Notes under the pieces: generated by a model | The model's database searches: none | Told to the model about the DNA's origin: nothing | The model's input: the letters and a program-made list of their open reading frames with translations, nothing else | Position numbers and translations under genes: made by a program | Assembly: GCF_001625195.1 (NCBI RefSeq) | Contig: NC_054389.1 | Span: 5,638,520 to 5,702,519, forward strand | Source: Drechmeria coniospora | Taxonomy: Eukaryota; Ascomycota; Sordariomycetes; Hypocreales; Ophiocordycipitaceae | DNA length: 64,000 bases | Direction: 5' to 3' | In this document: in pieces, positions 34,046 to 43,872 of the stretch | Position numbering within the stretch: position 1 is the first letter of the stretch | Layout of the letters: the number at the start of each line of letters is the position of its first letter

Positions 34046-35838
34046 GTCCGCCCAGGTAGAAGTTGTCGCCTTTCCCATTAGCTTGAACGGAGTTGGCCGC
34101 GTAGTTCTTGCCACTTAAGGGGTATCCGGAGATGAGCGACCGATTTTTTGACTTTTGAGCGACGAAACCGTCCGGTTTCTGGTTCACGAGGCCATCTGCC
34201 ATCCGAATATTCGGGAGCTGGGAGCTGGAGTGCGGGCGGCAAGCATGGTTGGGCATCGCCACCGAGGGCGGACCTCGGCGGGCTCACTGGCAGTCAGGGA
34301 CCGACAACCTCAGCCGTTCAACATGTACCGAGTACGAGCATGGGACGGCTGACGCTTATTACCCATCTGCTTTCCTGATTTGTCGCCGTTTGTGCCGATG
34401 CGATAGTTGATGAGAGGTGATGTGGGAGGCATGTTGTCGACCAACCAACAGGGCGTCTACGCCGCAACCGCAGGACCACCTGAGTAGGCAAGTTGAGCAC
34501 GACGAGTATTTACTCACTCGTAGGTTCTAGAAACGGACCAGGTTTGGGGGACTTGCAAGTAGGTGCGGCAAGCAATGAAATGCAGGTACCTGCAGTACTC
34601 TGTACTCGTACTCGTATCCTCAGTTGGCGCGCAAGTGACGAAGTTGGTCATGACTTCGGCGTGCTTCTTCTGCATGATGGCTTGGAATTTCTTCGCGCGC
34701 GCAATTTTCCATCCATGAATTTCTCCCCAGTGCCGTGGGGGCCGACCGTCTCTTGAGGACGTTCTGTAGGGCAAGGCCGGCGGAACGTGCGTTTCGTGAA
34801 ACACTCATGAACAGCAGAGATGATGGAGAGCATGGAGAGCATGGAGTGGATGCATGTACAGAGTATTATGTACCTACTTACTAGGTACTAAGGTGTACGT
34901 GTACGAGCAGGTGCTGTATGCGGTGCATGCGTGCATGTTAGTGGTCGATTCGATTGCTATTGCTTGAATGACGGCATCCCCTATGTATATTCATGATACA
35001 CGGCCAGGCACAGCGTTCACAAGCCGTCCTCTGCCTCGGGGGTTTTACTTTGCGAGTGTAGGCAAAGGCAAAGGCAGCATCGATAGCGGCAGAGCATTCT
35101 CGAGATTCTTCTGACTCTCCCCCACTGATAATTTGCACGGGAGAACGCTCTCTGCGTGATCTTTGTTACCACCACCAAATGATTGCACGCTGTGACCTCG
35201 ACCGCTGTATTGGACCTGGCTCAGCATGGCGGTCTGGTGCTGGCGAACAAGGCGGAACGGTCGTTGGCTGCTCTAGCCCGAGGTCCAAGTACATACAGTA
35301 CAATCACTGGACAAAATACCAGTCAGTGGACGTGCCGCTTGCAGAAGCTAAAATACAGGACACCATAGTACTTACGCCAACCTTGGTACCTAAAGTACCT
35401 ACTAAGGTAGTACCTACGAGGTAGCGTGCTGCATGTTGGAACTATGCACGGCTGGTGGCACTCAATATGCACAGCGTCGTGGCCGCGGTATCAAGAGTAC
35501 CACCCAAACCTCGTTGGAGGGTGACAACCATTTCTAATGGCAGACAAGCCATGGATTCGTCAACCTAGCCGCCGAGCAGATTCGTCAGCATTACCTTGTC
35601 CACGCGAACCAAAAACGTCGTTGTCCGACCTCCATCCGACCCGTCCTGATGGCTCCTAGCCGCCATCGACATCGAGGACAGGCCGCCCTCGTTGCACCGT
35701 TGTCGTCATCGTCATCGATAGATCAGCTTGGCTGCCCTCTTAAATTGCCCGATTAAACACGAGTCTTTCGTCCTCGCGTCTCGTCGAAGAGCGACCAAAC
35801 CTGCTGGCTGACCGGCATCCATCCATCCCTCCATCGTC
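34046..35838. other. gene-free stretch before SUR7
   Basis: Contains a GTAC-rich island (34560–35430) and the SUR7 promoter (about 35430–35838). No supported ORF. Confidence 0.6.
34560..35430. repeat. GTAC-rich island
   Basis: Patchy: GCAGTACTCTGTACTCGTAC near 34590, ACCTACTTACTAGGTACTA near 34870, and GGTACCTAAAGTACCTAC with AAGGTAGTACC at 35385–35420. Confidence 0.75.
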
Positions 35839-36794
35839 ATGGCAGGCCCCGAAGCTCGTCGCAACACGGCCGTTGCTGCCTCGATTCTCTACTTCGTCAC
35901 CATACCCTTCCTCGTCCTCGTCATCATCGGAAACACCAACAAGTCGTCCTCGGTCCTCATGGACATGTACCTCTTCAAGCTCGACGTCTCCCAGATCATC
36001 CCCATCGCCGTCGCCAACGCGGGCCTCCTCAACTCGGTCGCCCGGAGTCTCGGTTTGCATGACTTCTACCAGGTTGGTTTGTGGAACTTCTGCGAGGGCT
36101 ACGATGCCGAGTAGGTTCCCTTCCATTCTGCCCCCCCCCACCCCCGAACGAAAATCATGGCCAATGGTCGCCCTGCACTGCCGCACCGCCGACGGACGCT
36201 GACACGTCCTCTGTCGGCAGAGGCGTGACCTTTTGCTCCCGGCCAGTGCAGTTCTACTGGTTCAACCCGGTCGAGATACTCGTGAGCGAGTTGCTGGCGG
36301 GCGCCAAGATTGCATTGCCCGCGCAGGTCATCACCGTCCTCGGTCTCCTCCGGATTGGCTCTCGACTCATGTACGGATGCTTCATGACCGGCATCGTCGT
36401 CAACTTCCTCCTCATCTTCGCCTCTCCGCTCGTCATCCGAACACGCTGGTTCACGCTGCTCGTCGGCACCTTCGCCCTCGTCTCCGCCGTCGTCCTCAAC
36501 CTCGCCGCCATCATCGCCACCGTCATCAGCCTCGCCGCCAAGATGGCCATCACAGCCCAGGATCAGCTCAATCTCCGTGCCAAGTTGGGCCTGAGCATGC
36601 TTGTCTCCATGTGGATCGGTGCAATCCTCACCAGCATTGCATTCCTGCTGCACGCTGCCATGGGCTGCTGCTGCAAGCCTCATCGGCCACTGGCCACTGC
36701 CGAGTCGTCACGAACAAGCCCCGAGGTGAAGAAGAGCGACCTCTCTCTGTCTCTGCCCAGCTTCGTTCGCCGGAGACGAAATGCCGCCCCGTAG
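35839..36794 (+). CDS. SUR7/PalI-family plasma-membrane protein
   Basis: Exons 35839–36110 and 36221–36794 (281 aa); the 110-nt intron (GTAGGT…CTGTCGGCAG, branch GCTGAC) is required, since an in-frame TAG follows residue 90. Four membrane segments: ~15–36, then ~130–150, ~160–185 and ~215–240. Between the first two lies the claudin-like signature GLWNFCEGYDAEGVTFC, whose two Cys span the splice junction; this is the hallmark of SUR7-type proteins. In yeasts these sit in eisosomes (MCC domains) and affect wall synthesis and endocytosis. The cytosolic tail contains CCCKP, a possible palmitoylation site, and a basic end (RRRRNAAP). Confidence 0.88.
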
Positions 36795-38154
36795 CAGCGT
36801 GCAGCCAGTCACTTCACCCTCTCTGGTCCGTGCGCGGGCTCGCATCATGGACGGGCTCGAGACGCTCGACAACGCCAAGGGGTCCTAGCATGATATGCCC
36901 ATTCTACTTCACCCAGGCGGTCAGGCCTTCAAGCTCGCCGCCATCGAGGGAAGCCTCATCTCGAACCACCGGCCGTTGACCGAGATTCAGGGCACGCTCG
37001 ACGCGGACGGTGATATGCCCCTCCGTAACCTCGTCATGTCTCGTTCCCACCCCGGCGGCGATGGGGCAAAGGCAATTCGACGGCGGAGCTGTTCGGAGGC
37101 TTGAAGCTCCTCCGCCGTCTCGTCGCCGTACTCGACGATGAGCTCGTCCCCAAATGACCCCTGAATCGTTTCATTGACGATGGCGAAACTGCCGTGCTCC
37201 TACCGCGCCTGTGCGCATGGCCGAGTCGTTGCCCGAGAAGGACAACTTCCCCAGCGGCAAGGAGGGCTTCGTTTTCCGGGACAAGTTCCCCGTCAGGGGC
37301 CCGGTCGTCTGGTGCGAATTAAATGATTATCGTGGTGCAGGATCGGCTCAAGCATGTTCAGGCCGCGAAGCCGCGGCGCGGTGAGACCATGTACAATATG
37401 GAGTGGGCTCTTACTCGGCCAGTCAAGAATGTCACCTGGCTGGGTAGGACAACCGTGCACATGAACTGGCTGGCGTGGAAGGCTCTCTACCAGAGGACAG
37501 ACTTGCGGACGAGATGTACCGGAACTGGATCACGATGAACAAGGGGCACCGAAACCAGCGAGGCCACCTGCATGGCCTCAGTAAGAGGTCTCGGGGCCCG
37601 GAAACGCAGTTCACTTGGGGGGTCATCCGTCATCAAAGGTTCATGTACTTGACTGTAGCCCGTCGGGATGCCCTTTCAGCATATTTTTCATCCCCATTCA
37701 AAACTGCAGAACGATGTCACCCCTATCTATCCTTTCGGCACCCCGTCTTCCTTCTCTCCAGCATGATAAGGAGAGGTGAGGCCACCGGCACTCCGGAGGC
37801 CGATCAAACTATGTTGTGAAAGCTTGAATGAGGGCTCACCCTCACATCTCCTCATTGACCTTCTACCTGTATCAAGTACCGCTCATTGCTCATCCACGTC
37901 TAGCGAATGCTAAGCTGGGACGATTGCCTGCACCACGGCCAGCATTCTCTACGCGTGACCATCTTCACCATACAATTCATCCACGGGGAATATTGTCGCG
38001 GTGCTTCCCTCGCTGGTCATCGCTTCATTGCCAGAATGCGCTCGAATGCTATGCTCTTTTTGCACCCGTTCCATGCCTTGTCGCGGCCCCAACACGTCCG
38101 GGAATGCTGCGGATGCTCCGTTCGAGTCTCGATCGAGCCCGAATACGGAAGCAT
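36795..38154. other. intergenic region, possible decayed coding sequence
   Basis: Between the SUR7 stop and the CSN3 stop. From about 36846 to 37650 there are protein-like segments in different plus-strand frames, separated by stops and frame changes: LLHPGGQAFKLAAIEGSLISN (frame of 36895–37104) and later segments such as LPEKDNFPSGKEGFVFRDKF (about 37220) and ADEMYRNWIT (about 37510). I cannot name the family. It could be a pseudogene or a gene whose introns I could not resolve. Confidence 0.3.
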
Positions 38155-39747
38155 TCAAATGGTGGCCATGATGCCAGTCATCAAATCCTCATCCTCTATC
38201 TGGGACTCGAAGCCGACGGCGGGGTCCGACTCTCTGTCCATCTCCGCCCTTTGTTCCTCCTTGGCCAGGTAGCACACAAAGTCCTGGTGGCCACTGAGTC
38301 GGACGTCGGTCGCTCGATACAGTTGGCTCAGTGACAGGATGCTCTCGTGCCTGCGTGCCACTTCCTTGGTAAATTCCGCCTCCGACAGCAGACGCCGCCC
38401 TGTGGCGAAGGAAAGGTAGCTGTCGGCGGCGCCTTGACCCTCCTCAATGTCCCCCTTCAGCATGCCCGACTTGATCATGTCGCGGACCAAGACGACTATC
38501 GTCTCGTCGTCTACCGATGGTTCCCCCGTCTCCGCGCTGACCGTCGACCGACGGACCTCGGCGATGGAGACACGCTCGTAGACGTCGCGCAGGTTGACAA
38601 TCTGCCATTTCTGATACGCCGCCATGACTTCGGCCACAAGCGAGGCGTTTCCGTCTTCATTCCACCTCTGGTCGTTTTCCTCCGACATCTTCTTCAGCTC
38701 TCCCGTCTTGTTCCCTTGAAACAGCGTCGCGAAAGAGTTGTATAGCCCGTTCGCCGCCTCGAACGTGCTCTGGGACATGTGTGGTGTGCGCTCAGGCAGG
38801 GGCGGAAGCCGGCCCAGAGACAGCAAGCCGACGAGGACCCATTTCTTGTGAGCCTCCGTCATGATCTTGCTCACTCCCTTGTCCTTGGCGGGATGAGTGA
38901 TGGCGTGCTCGAATACGTCCAGGGCCTTATCCCAGTCTCGTCGAGATACGTACGCCATGCCGCGGCAAAGGTCATACTCGATGAGGTGTGTGCTCTCGAG
39001 GCACTCCACTCGCATGGCGCCCGAAGGCATAAAATGGTACGGAGGAACGTCCGGGTCGCATAGCGGTCGGGTGTCGATAGAACCGGGCATGTTGGGGTAG
39101 AAGAAGATGTCGGCATCAAGGATCCCGAGGGCCGGTTCGATGCTATTCGTCATGTAGGCGAGCCTGGCCAGCGGAAGGTGCAGAGGCGTGAATGTGGAGC
39201 CAGCAGGGTCGAGTCGAAGCATGGCCGTGGCAATCAAGTCAACCGCGACGAGAGGCTGGCACGGCGTCAGCCTGGGAAGGTTGCGTCGTGGGCCGGGGCT
39301 AAACATACCGAGAAGTAGTTGCCATTCGACACTCTGGCGAGGAGGGACAGAAACTGGGCCATCATGTACCGTACTTGTATCGGATCGAACTTGAGGAGAA
39401 ACTCCAAAATCCTGTCGAGCAGCTCGTCTCGCGTGATGCCGGGTGTGGAGGAGGCGTCCTCGAGAAGGATGTCGAGAATGGTCAGGTAACCGAGAGAGTT
39501 GTCGGCCGCATCTATTTCCTTTGAAGGATGAGCGTCTTTCTCTCACCATCCACGGGACGGATGGGGGATGTGGAAAGCATACGTCAAGAACCTTGATCGA
39601 GCTCTGCGTCAAATCAAGTCGCTCCTCCCTCGACAGCTGGGTCAAGGACGCGAGATACTGTTTGATGGCGCCATCGTACTGTGTCGTGGATTCGACCACG
39701 TCCATGGACGGAGGGAAGGCCTTGAAGACATTCTTGAGACTGGTCAT
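38155..39747 (-). CDS. csn3: COP9 signalosome complex subunit 3
   Basis: Exons 39747–39583, 39518–39309 and 39255–38155 (491 aa). Intron 1 (39519–39582, GTATGC…CAAAG) and intron 2 (39256–39308, GTATGT…GCCAG, branch GCTGACG) shift the frame by a total of 117 nt; the unspliced frame stays open through both, but the spliced middle exon reads EIDAADNSLGYLTILDILLE, as in other Csn3 proteins. Expected to assemble in the COP9 signalosome, which removes NEDD8 from cullin-RING ligases. N-terminal helical repeats (~1–300) are followed by a PCI-like winged-helix part (KWQIVNLRDVYERVSIAEV, ~365–385) and an acidic tail. In aspergilli csn mutants are defective in development. Divergent from dihydroorotase; the shared 960-bp spacer holds a GTAC island. 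Confidence 0.88.
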   Translation of the reverse strand: MTSLKNVFKAFPPSMDVVESTTQYDGAIKQYLASLTQLSREERLDLTQSSIKVLDVCFPHPPSVPWMVRERRSSFKGNRCGRQLSRLPDHSRHPSRGRLLHTRHHARRAARQDFGVSPQVRSDTSTVHDGPVSVPPRQSVEWQLLLGMFSPGPRRNLPRLTPCQPLVAVDLIATAMLRLDPAGSTFTPLHLPLARLAYMTNSIEPALGILDADIFFYPNMPGSIDTRPLCDPDVPPYHFMPSGAMRVECLESTHLIEYDLCRGMAYVSRRDWDKALDVFEHAITHPAKDKGVSKIMTEAHKKWVLVGLLSLGRLPPLPERTPHMSQSTFEAANGLYNSFATLFQGNKTGELKKMSEENDQRWNEDGNASLVAEVMAAYQKWQIVNLRDVYERVSIAEVRRSTVSAETGEPSVDDETIVVLVRDMIKSGMLKGDIEEGQGAADSYLSFATGRRLLSEAEFTKEVARRHESILSLSQLYRATDVRLSGHQDFVCYLAKEEQRAEMDRESDPAVGFESQIEDEDLMTGIMATI

Positions 39748-40708
39748 CTTGGAGAGCCGACGGTCAGGACGGGAACCGATGGCCGGTGCAGTATGCCGAG
39801 AGAAGGGGGCGGAATAGTGGATCTGTCGTCGTCGTCGTGATCGTCGTGACCAAGGGCGAGCTATGAAGAATCCCACGGTCCGTCTACACTGGTTGTGTGG
39901 TCTTCATGCTCAGCGAATGATTCACCTGCCAGCTTTATGCACAAGTCAAAGCTGGATGGCACAAGCGTGAACCACAAGCGTAATCAGACGGCACCGTTCC
40001 TGGGAGGCATTTGTCGTCCGGACTCTGAGGAGCTTGGGTCGAGTGTTGAAGTCGGAGCTTGTAGTTTGGTGGGGGTGGAGTTCAATGGAGATCATCAACG
40101 GAGTCCACACGAAGTGGCACTTTCAAGTATTACTTGTACCTAATACATGTGCCTGGACGTTGCCAGATTAGGTCGGTGGGAAGCCCCGAGGTTGAGCCGT
40201 GATAGGCCACCACCCACCCGCCATGTCAAGAGGCCTAAGTACAGTACAGTAAGTACTTACTGTACTCCGTACTCGCTCCGTACTGTACACCTACCCTACA
40301 GTACAGTACATGTGCGACTATATGTAGAAGATAAGTACATGTACTTGCTTGAAAGTACAGCAAGTACATGTACAACTAAGTACTTGGGGCCAAAGGAGGG
40401 GAGGAGGTGGTGGGGTGGGAGGGGCTGTTCCAGAGAGCAAAACGTGCCACCATTCAGACGGCAATCAAATCAATGCATCATACTGCAGCGGATGTGCTGT
40501 ACAGCCCATTCAAGGTGGCAATTGCAAAGACATAAATCTCCGTAATTCGAAGCGAAGCGAAACGAAGCAACAATCTAACCTCAGGATCCGATTGCTGCCA
40601 ACGTTTTCAACGTTGACTGTTCGCGTCGCCCGCACCGCCGCCAGGATCAAGGCACAAAAGCTCAGCGGCAAGGCGGATCTCGACTCGTCAGCACCCATCA
40701 TCGCCATC
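39748..40708. other. divergent promoter region of CSN3 and dihydroorotase
   Basis: Contains the GTAC island at 40230–40395 and GC-poorer sequence near 40520–40620 just before the dihydroorotase start. The frame of that gene is open upstream to 40349, but the extension has repeat-derived composition and is not taken as coding. Confidence 0.6.
40230..40395. repeat. GTAC-rich island with a 24-bp perfect palindrome
   Basis: Positions 40243–40266 form a perfect palindrome (half-site AGTACAGTAAGT). It is followed by TACTCCGTACT words and AAGTACATGTACTT (about 40333–40346), itself a perfect palindrome. Confidence 0.9.
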
Positions 40709-41905
40709 ATGCCTCTCGGCCCCTTCGAGCTGCCCGCCGCGGCAGACTTTCACGTTCACCTCCGCGATGGCCCAATGTCTGCCGCTGTCGTGCCCACAAT
40801 CCGTCGTGGAGGCGTGAACACAGCCTACGTGATGCCCAACCTCGTCCCTCCCGTCACCACCGTATCCCAGGCGCTCGAGTACAAGCGTCGGCTCGAGGCC
40901 ATCGACCCGTCCATCAACTACCTCATGACCCTCTACCTGCACGAGTCCATCACCCCAGACGTCGTACGCGAGGCGAAGGAGGCCGGCATCGTCGGCATCA
41001 AGAGCTATCCCGCCGGCGTCACCACCAACTCGTCCTCCGGGGTCCTCTCGTATGAACCCTTTTATCCCGTCTTCAAGGCCATGGAGGACTGCGGCCTCAT
41101 CCTCAACCTCCACGGCGAGATCCCGAGCGACCAGAAGCAGGGGATTACCATCTTGAACGCCGAGAGCAAGTTCCTCCCGACTCTGCGCTCCCTCCACAGC
41201 CTCTTCCCCCGGCTGAGGATCGTGCTGGAACACTGCTCAACCAAGGATGCCGTCGAGGCGGTGAAAGCCTGCGGGAGCAGTGTCGTTGGCACCCTGACCT
41301 GCCATCATCTCTTTCTCACCGTCGATGACTGGGCCGGCGAGGTGGTGAGTTGCCAGCCGCCGGACCTGACATGACCCACACACCGTTGCTGATGAATGAA
41401 ACTTGCAGTTTTCGTTTTGTAAGCCGGTTGCCAAGGTATGAGACACTCCAAAGATGGAGATACGCTCTTGTAACACGTCGGTCTATCGATACTAACCAAG
41501 CAGACCCCCGAGGACCGGACCGCGCTTCTGCAGGCCCTCGTCAGCAGCAAGGGGAAATTCTTCCTCGGCACTGACAGTGCCCCTCACGACATCAGCGCCA
41601 AGAAAGGACAGGGAAAGACAGCCGCCGGCGTCTTCACCCAACCGTACGCTTGCCAGCTCATCATGACGGCCCTCGAGGAGGCTGTCGAGCGCGGTGAGGT
41701 CAGCGAGTCGGACATCACCCAAGAGTTGCTCGAAGGCGTCCTCGGCGGCTTCGGCAGAACCTTTTACGGTATCAAGGATCCGTCCGGCCAGAGGATTCGG
41801 CTGTCAAAGGGCCAGGAGCTCATTTCTGGTAACATACTCGGCGACGGTGTCGAGATCGTTCCTTTCCGGAGCGGGCAGCAGACGTGGACTCTCGAGTGGA
41901 TTTAG
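40709..41905 (+). CDS. dihydroorotase
   Basis: Exons 40709–41344, 41409–41435 and 41504–41905 (354 aa). The middle exon is only 27 nt (encoding FSFCKPVAK) between introns of 64 nt (GTGAGT…TTGCAG) and 68 nt (GTATGA…ACTAAC…AGCAG). Converts N-carbamoyl-L-aspartate to dihydroorotate in de novo pyrimidine synthesis. All metal and substrate residues of the class II enzyme are visible: H15-x-H17 and R19 (FHVHLRD), K98 (GIKSYPAG, the carboxylated lysine), H135 (LNLHGE), H175 (VLEHCS) and D245 (GTDSAPH). The start is the first ATG before the conserved LPAAADFHVH; length matches URA4/pyrC-type monofunctional enzymes. Confidence 0.95.
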
Positions 41906-42234
41906 CGGAACGAAGTTCGACCCCCTTTACTTTGATACCTAGACTATACGCAACGTTACGACGCCTTTAAGAGCACGTCCATTCCCATCTCCGATTCTTC
42001 ATCATTCCTCTGCTTTCCTTTTCAATTTATCAACATGATCGCTGCCAGCATTGGTTCGATAGGGTACGCATCGGAAGTGCGCTTTCAACGGAGTGGTCCC
42101 TGGAGAATGCGTCGCCGGGGACTGGTTTTGCACGAACAGGCCCGCCAATGGGTCCCCAAATGCAAGGGGCAATGTCGTCTGCTTTGGACTGCAGCCTGCG
42201 GATGTCTGCCTAGGGTTAGCCCATGCCAATCGAT
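41906..42234. other. convergent intergenic spacer
   Basis: 329 bp between the dihydroorotase stop and the CCCH gene stop. If the CCCH gene has an extra 3' intron, part of this could be coding; a minus-strand frame is open across it. Confidence 0.5.
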
Positions 42235-43327
42235 TCAGGGGGCAGAAGGCTGGAGCGCACAACTCTGCTTATGCCGCGGGCTCGCGCTCGTCACCCACAT
42301 CTCCTTCTGCGCACGTTCTCTCCACTGTCTGCTCAACAAAGGGTTCATCTCACCGCAGGCCATCGACTCTCTGCACGAGATTGACGTTTGCCTCGGCCTC
42401 TGTGCCTGTCGTTCCACCGACGTGTTCGCCAGCTCGTCCTGTTTCCTCCACCAGGTCGGGAATCCCTGGAACAGGCCGAGGGACCGTTGAGTCGATTCGT
42501 CCAAGGGCATCTCATGCTTGTATCGGCAGCCCTGCTGGGTGAAGGCACAGACGCCCTCGTGGATCCACTTGTCGCAGTAGACCTTTTCGCGCCTGTTGTT
42601 TGTGATTTCGAATCCACTGTTCTGTACAAATTGTTCGGGTTTCTTCGTGAGGAGAGAGAGAGACGTAAGTCGTGGCTCATGTTCGGCAGAGGCGAAGTAG
42701 AAGATTGAGCCTGATTGGACTTGCCTTGAGAGTCAGATACCGATTCGTTTGGGCAACCCCCTTTGGCGGGTCCGCAAGCGGCGTCGGAAGCACCACCAGT
42801 CCCAAACGCTTCCATTCTCTGGCCGGGATCTCGTTGAGCGGAGGCAGCACATCGGCAGGTATCAGCCTCGTCACTTGACCGTTTCCTCGATCGAGGCAGT
42901 ACGCATACCCGTGCTGCATGCCGACGCCTCCCATCTCCGCTGACAGGAGCAGACCAAGCGACGGACAGCGTCGATCAGTCTCCGACGATAGTTGCCACGC
43001 CTGGCCAGCCACCGACCACGAATCGCTGGCGATCACGTTACGCTCAGAGCCGAGGACGTAGCTCTGGTTCCTGGTATGGCGATGATGATGCCCGTTTGCG
43101 TGTACCGCCGGCAGAGAACCCTGGACAGCACTCATCCTGGCTGACTCTCCTCCAGAAGAATAAAAGAAGTGCTTGTCTAAGGGGTTAGAGCTGAAGGTCA
43201 AAGTCGAGGTCTGGTGATCAACAGTGGCACGAGGGTGGCAGCCTCCGCGAGAACGGGATGCCTCGGACGGCCACGAGATATTGGGCAAGGTCCGAGGCGT
43301 CCAGTGCTGATCGTCAAACCGATCCAT
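42235..43327 (-). CDS. CCCH-type zinc-finger protein
   Basis: Exons 43327–42725 and 42642–42235 (336 aa as modelled). The exons join across an 82-nt intron with a GC donor (AAG|GCAAGT) and a CACGAAG acceptor (branch ACTTAC), giving KKPEQFVQNSGFEITNNRR before the finger. The finger is C224-x8-C233-x6-C240-x3-H244, with the flanks YCDKWIHEGVCAF and YKHEMPLDE; CCCH fingers usually bind RNA. The first ~80 residues are Ser-rich, and a conserved-looking YAYCLDRGNGQVTRLIPADVLPPL region lies near 140–165. Biological role unknown. The 3' end is uncertain: a GTGAGA donor-like site follows residue ~310, and a further exon could replace the final ~30 residues. Confidence 0.75.
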
Positions 43328-43872
43328 GCAAACGGCCGGCTTGAGATGGCGAAAGGTGTAAGCAATGTGCGGGGAAGGACAAACAGTTTCAAGCCCAACA
43401 AGTCACCCACTGAGAAAAATCAAAGGTGGTATAGCATGAAGTGTTTATGCCCACTTCTACAAAACCCTTCCGCAATGCCAAAGGGGAAAAATTCACTCTA
43501 CTAGGAAACTCCCAGATGCACCTGTCATGTGAATAATTTGATACTGACAAATGTGCGGATATCACACGACGTGCGTCCTTTGACATTTCGCTTCCTCCCT
43601 GTCTCACACCCCTGGACGCGTCCCGTTTGCAAGTCAGTGCAGGCGCCAAGCCAACCGCAGGAGTTACGCACATGGATGTACGAGGACATATCATACAACG
43701 ACAAGGATGCACATGCAGCATGGCTCAATTTGCTCTATAGGCCGATCAATTCTTCGCTACCCTATGCACGGCGCCTGCTTATTTTAGTTCTATCCTACAC
43801 GCCACCATCTAGGTTTTCGTAAACCATACGGAGCGTCAGTTCGTAGCAAATCGCATGGCCAAGTTGGTTCCA
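43328..43872. other. spacer between two minus-strand genes
   Basis: Promoter side of the CCCH gene and 3' flank of the remodeler. Short open frames only. Confidence 0.6.
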
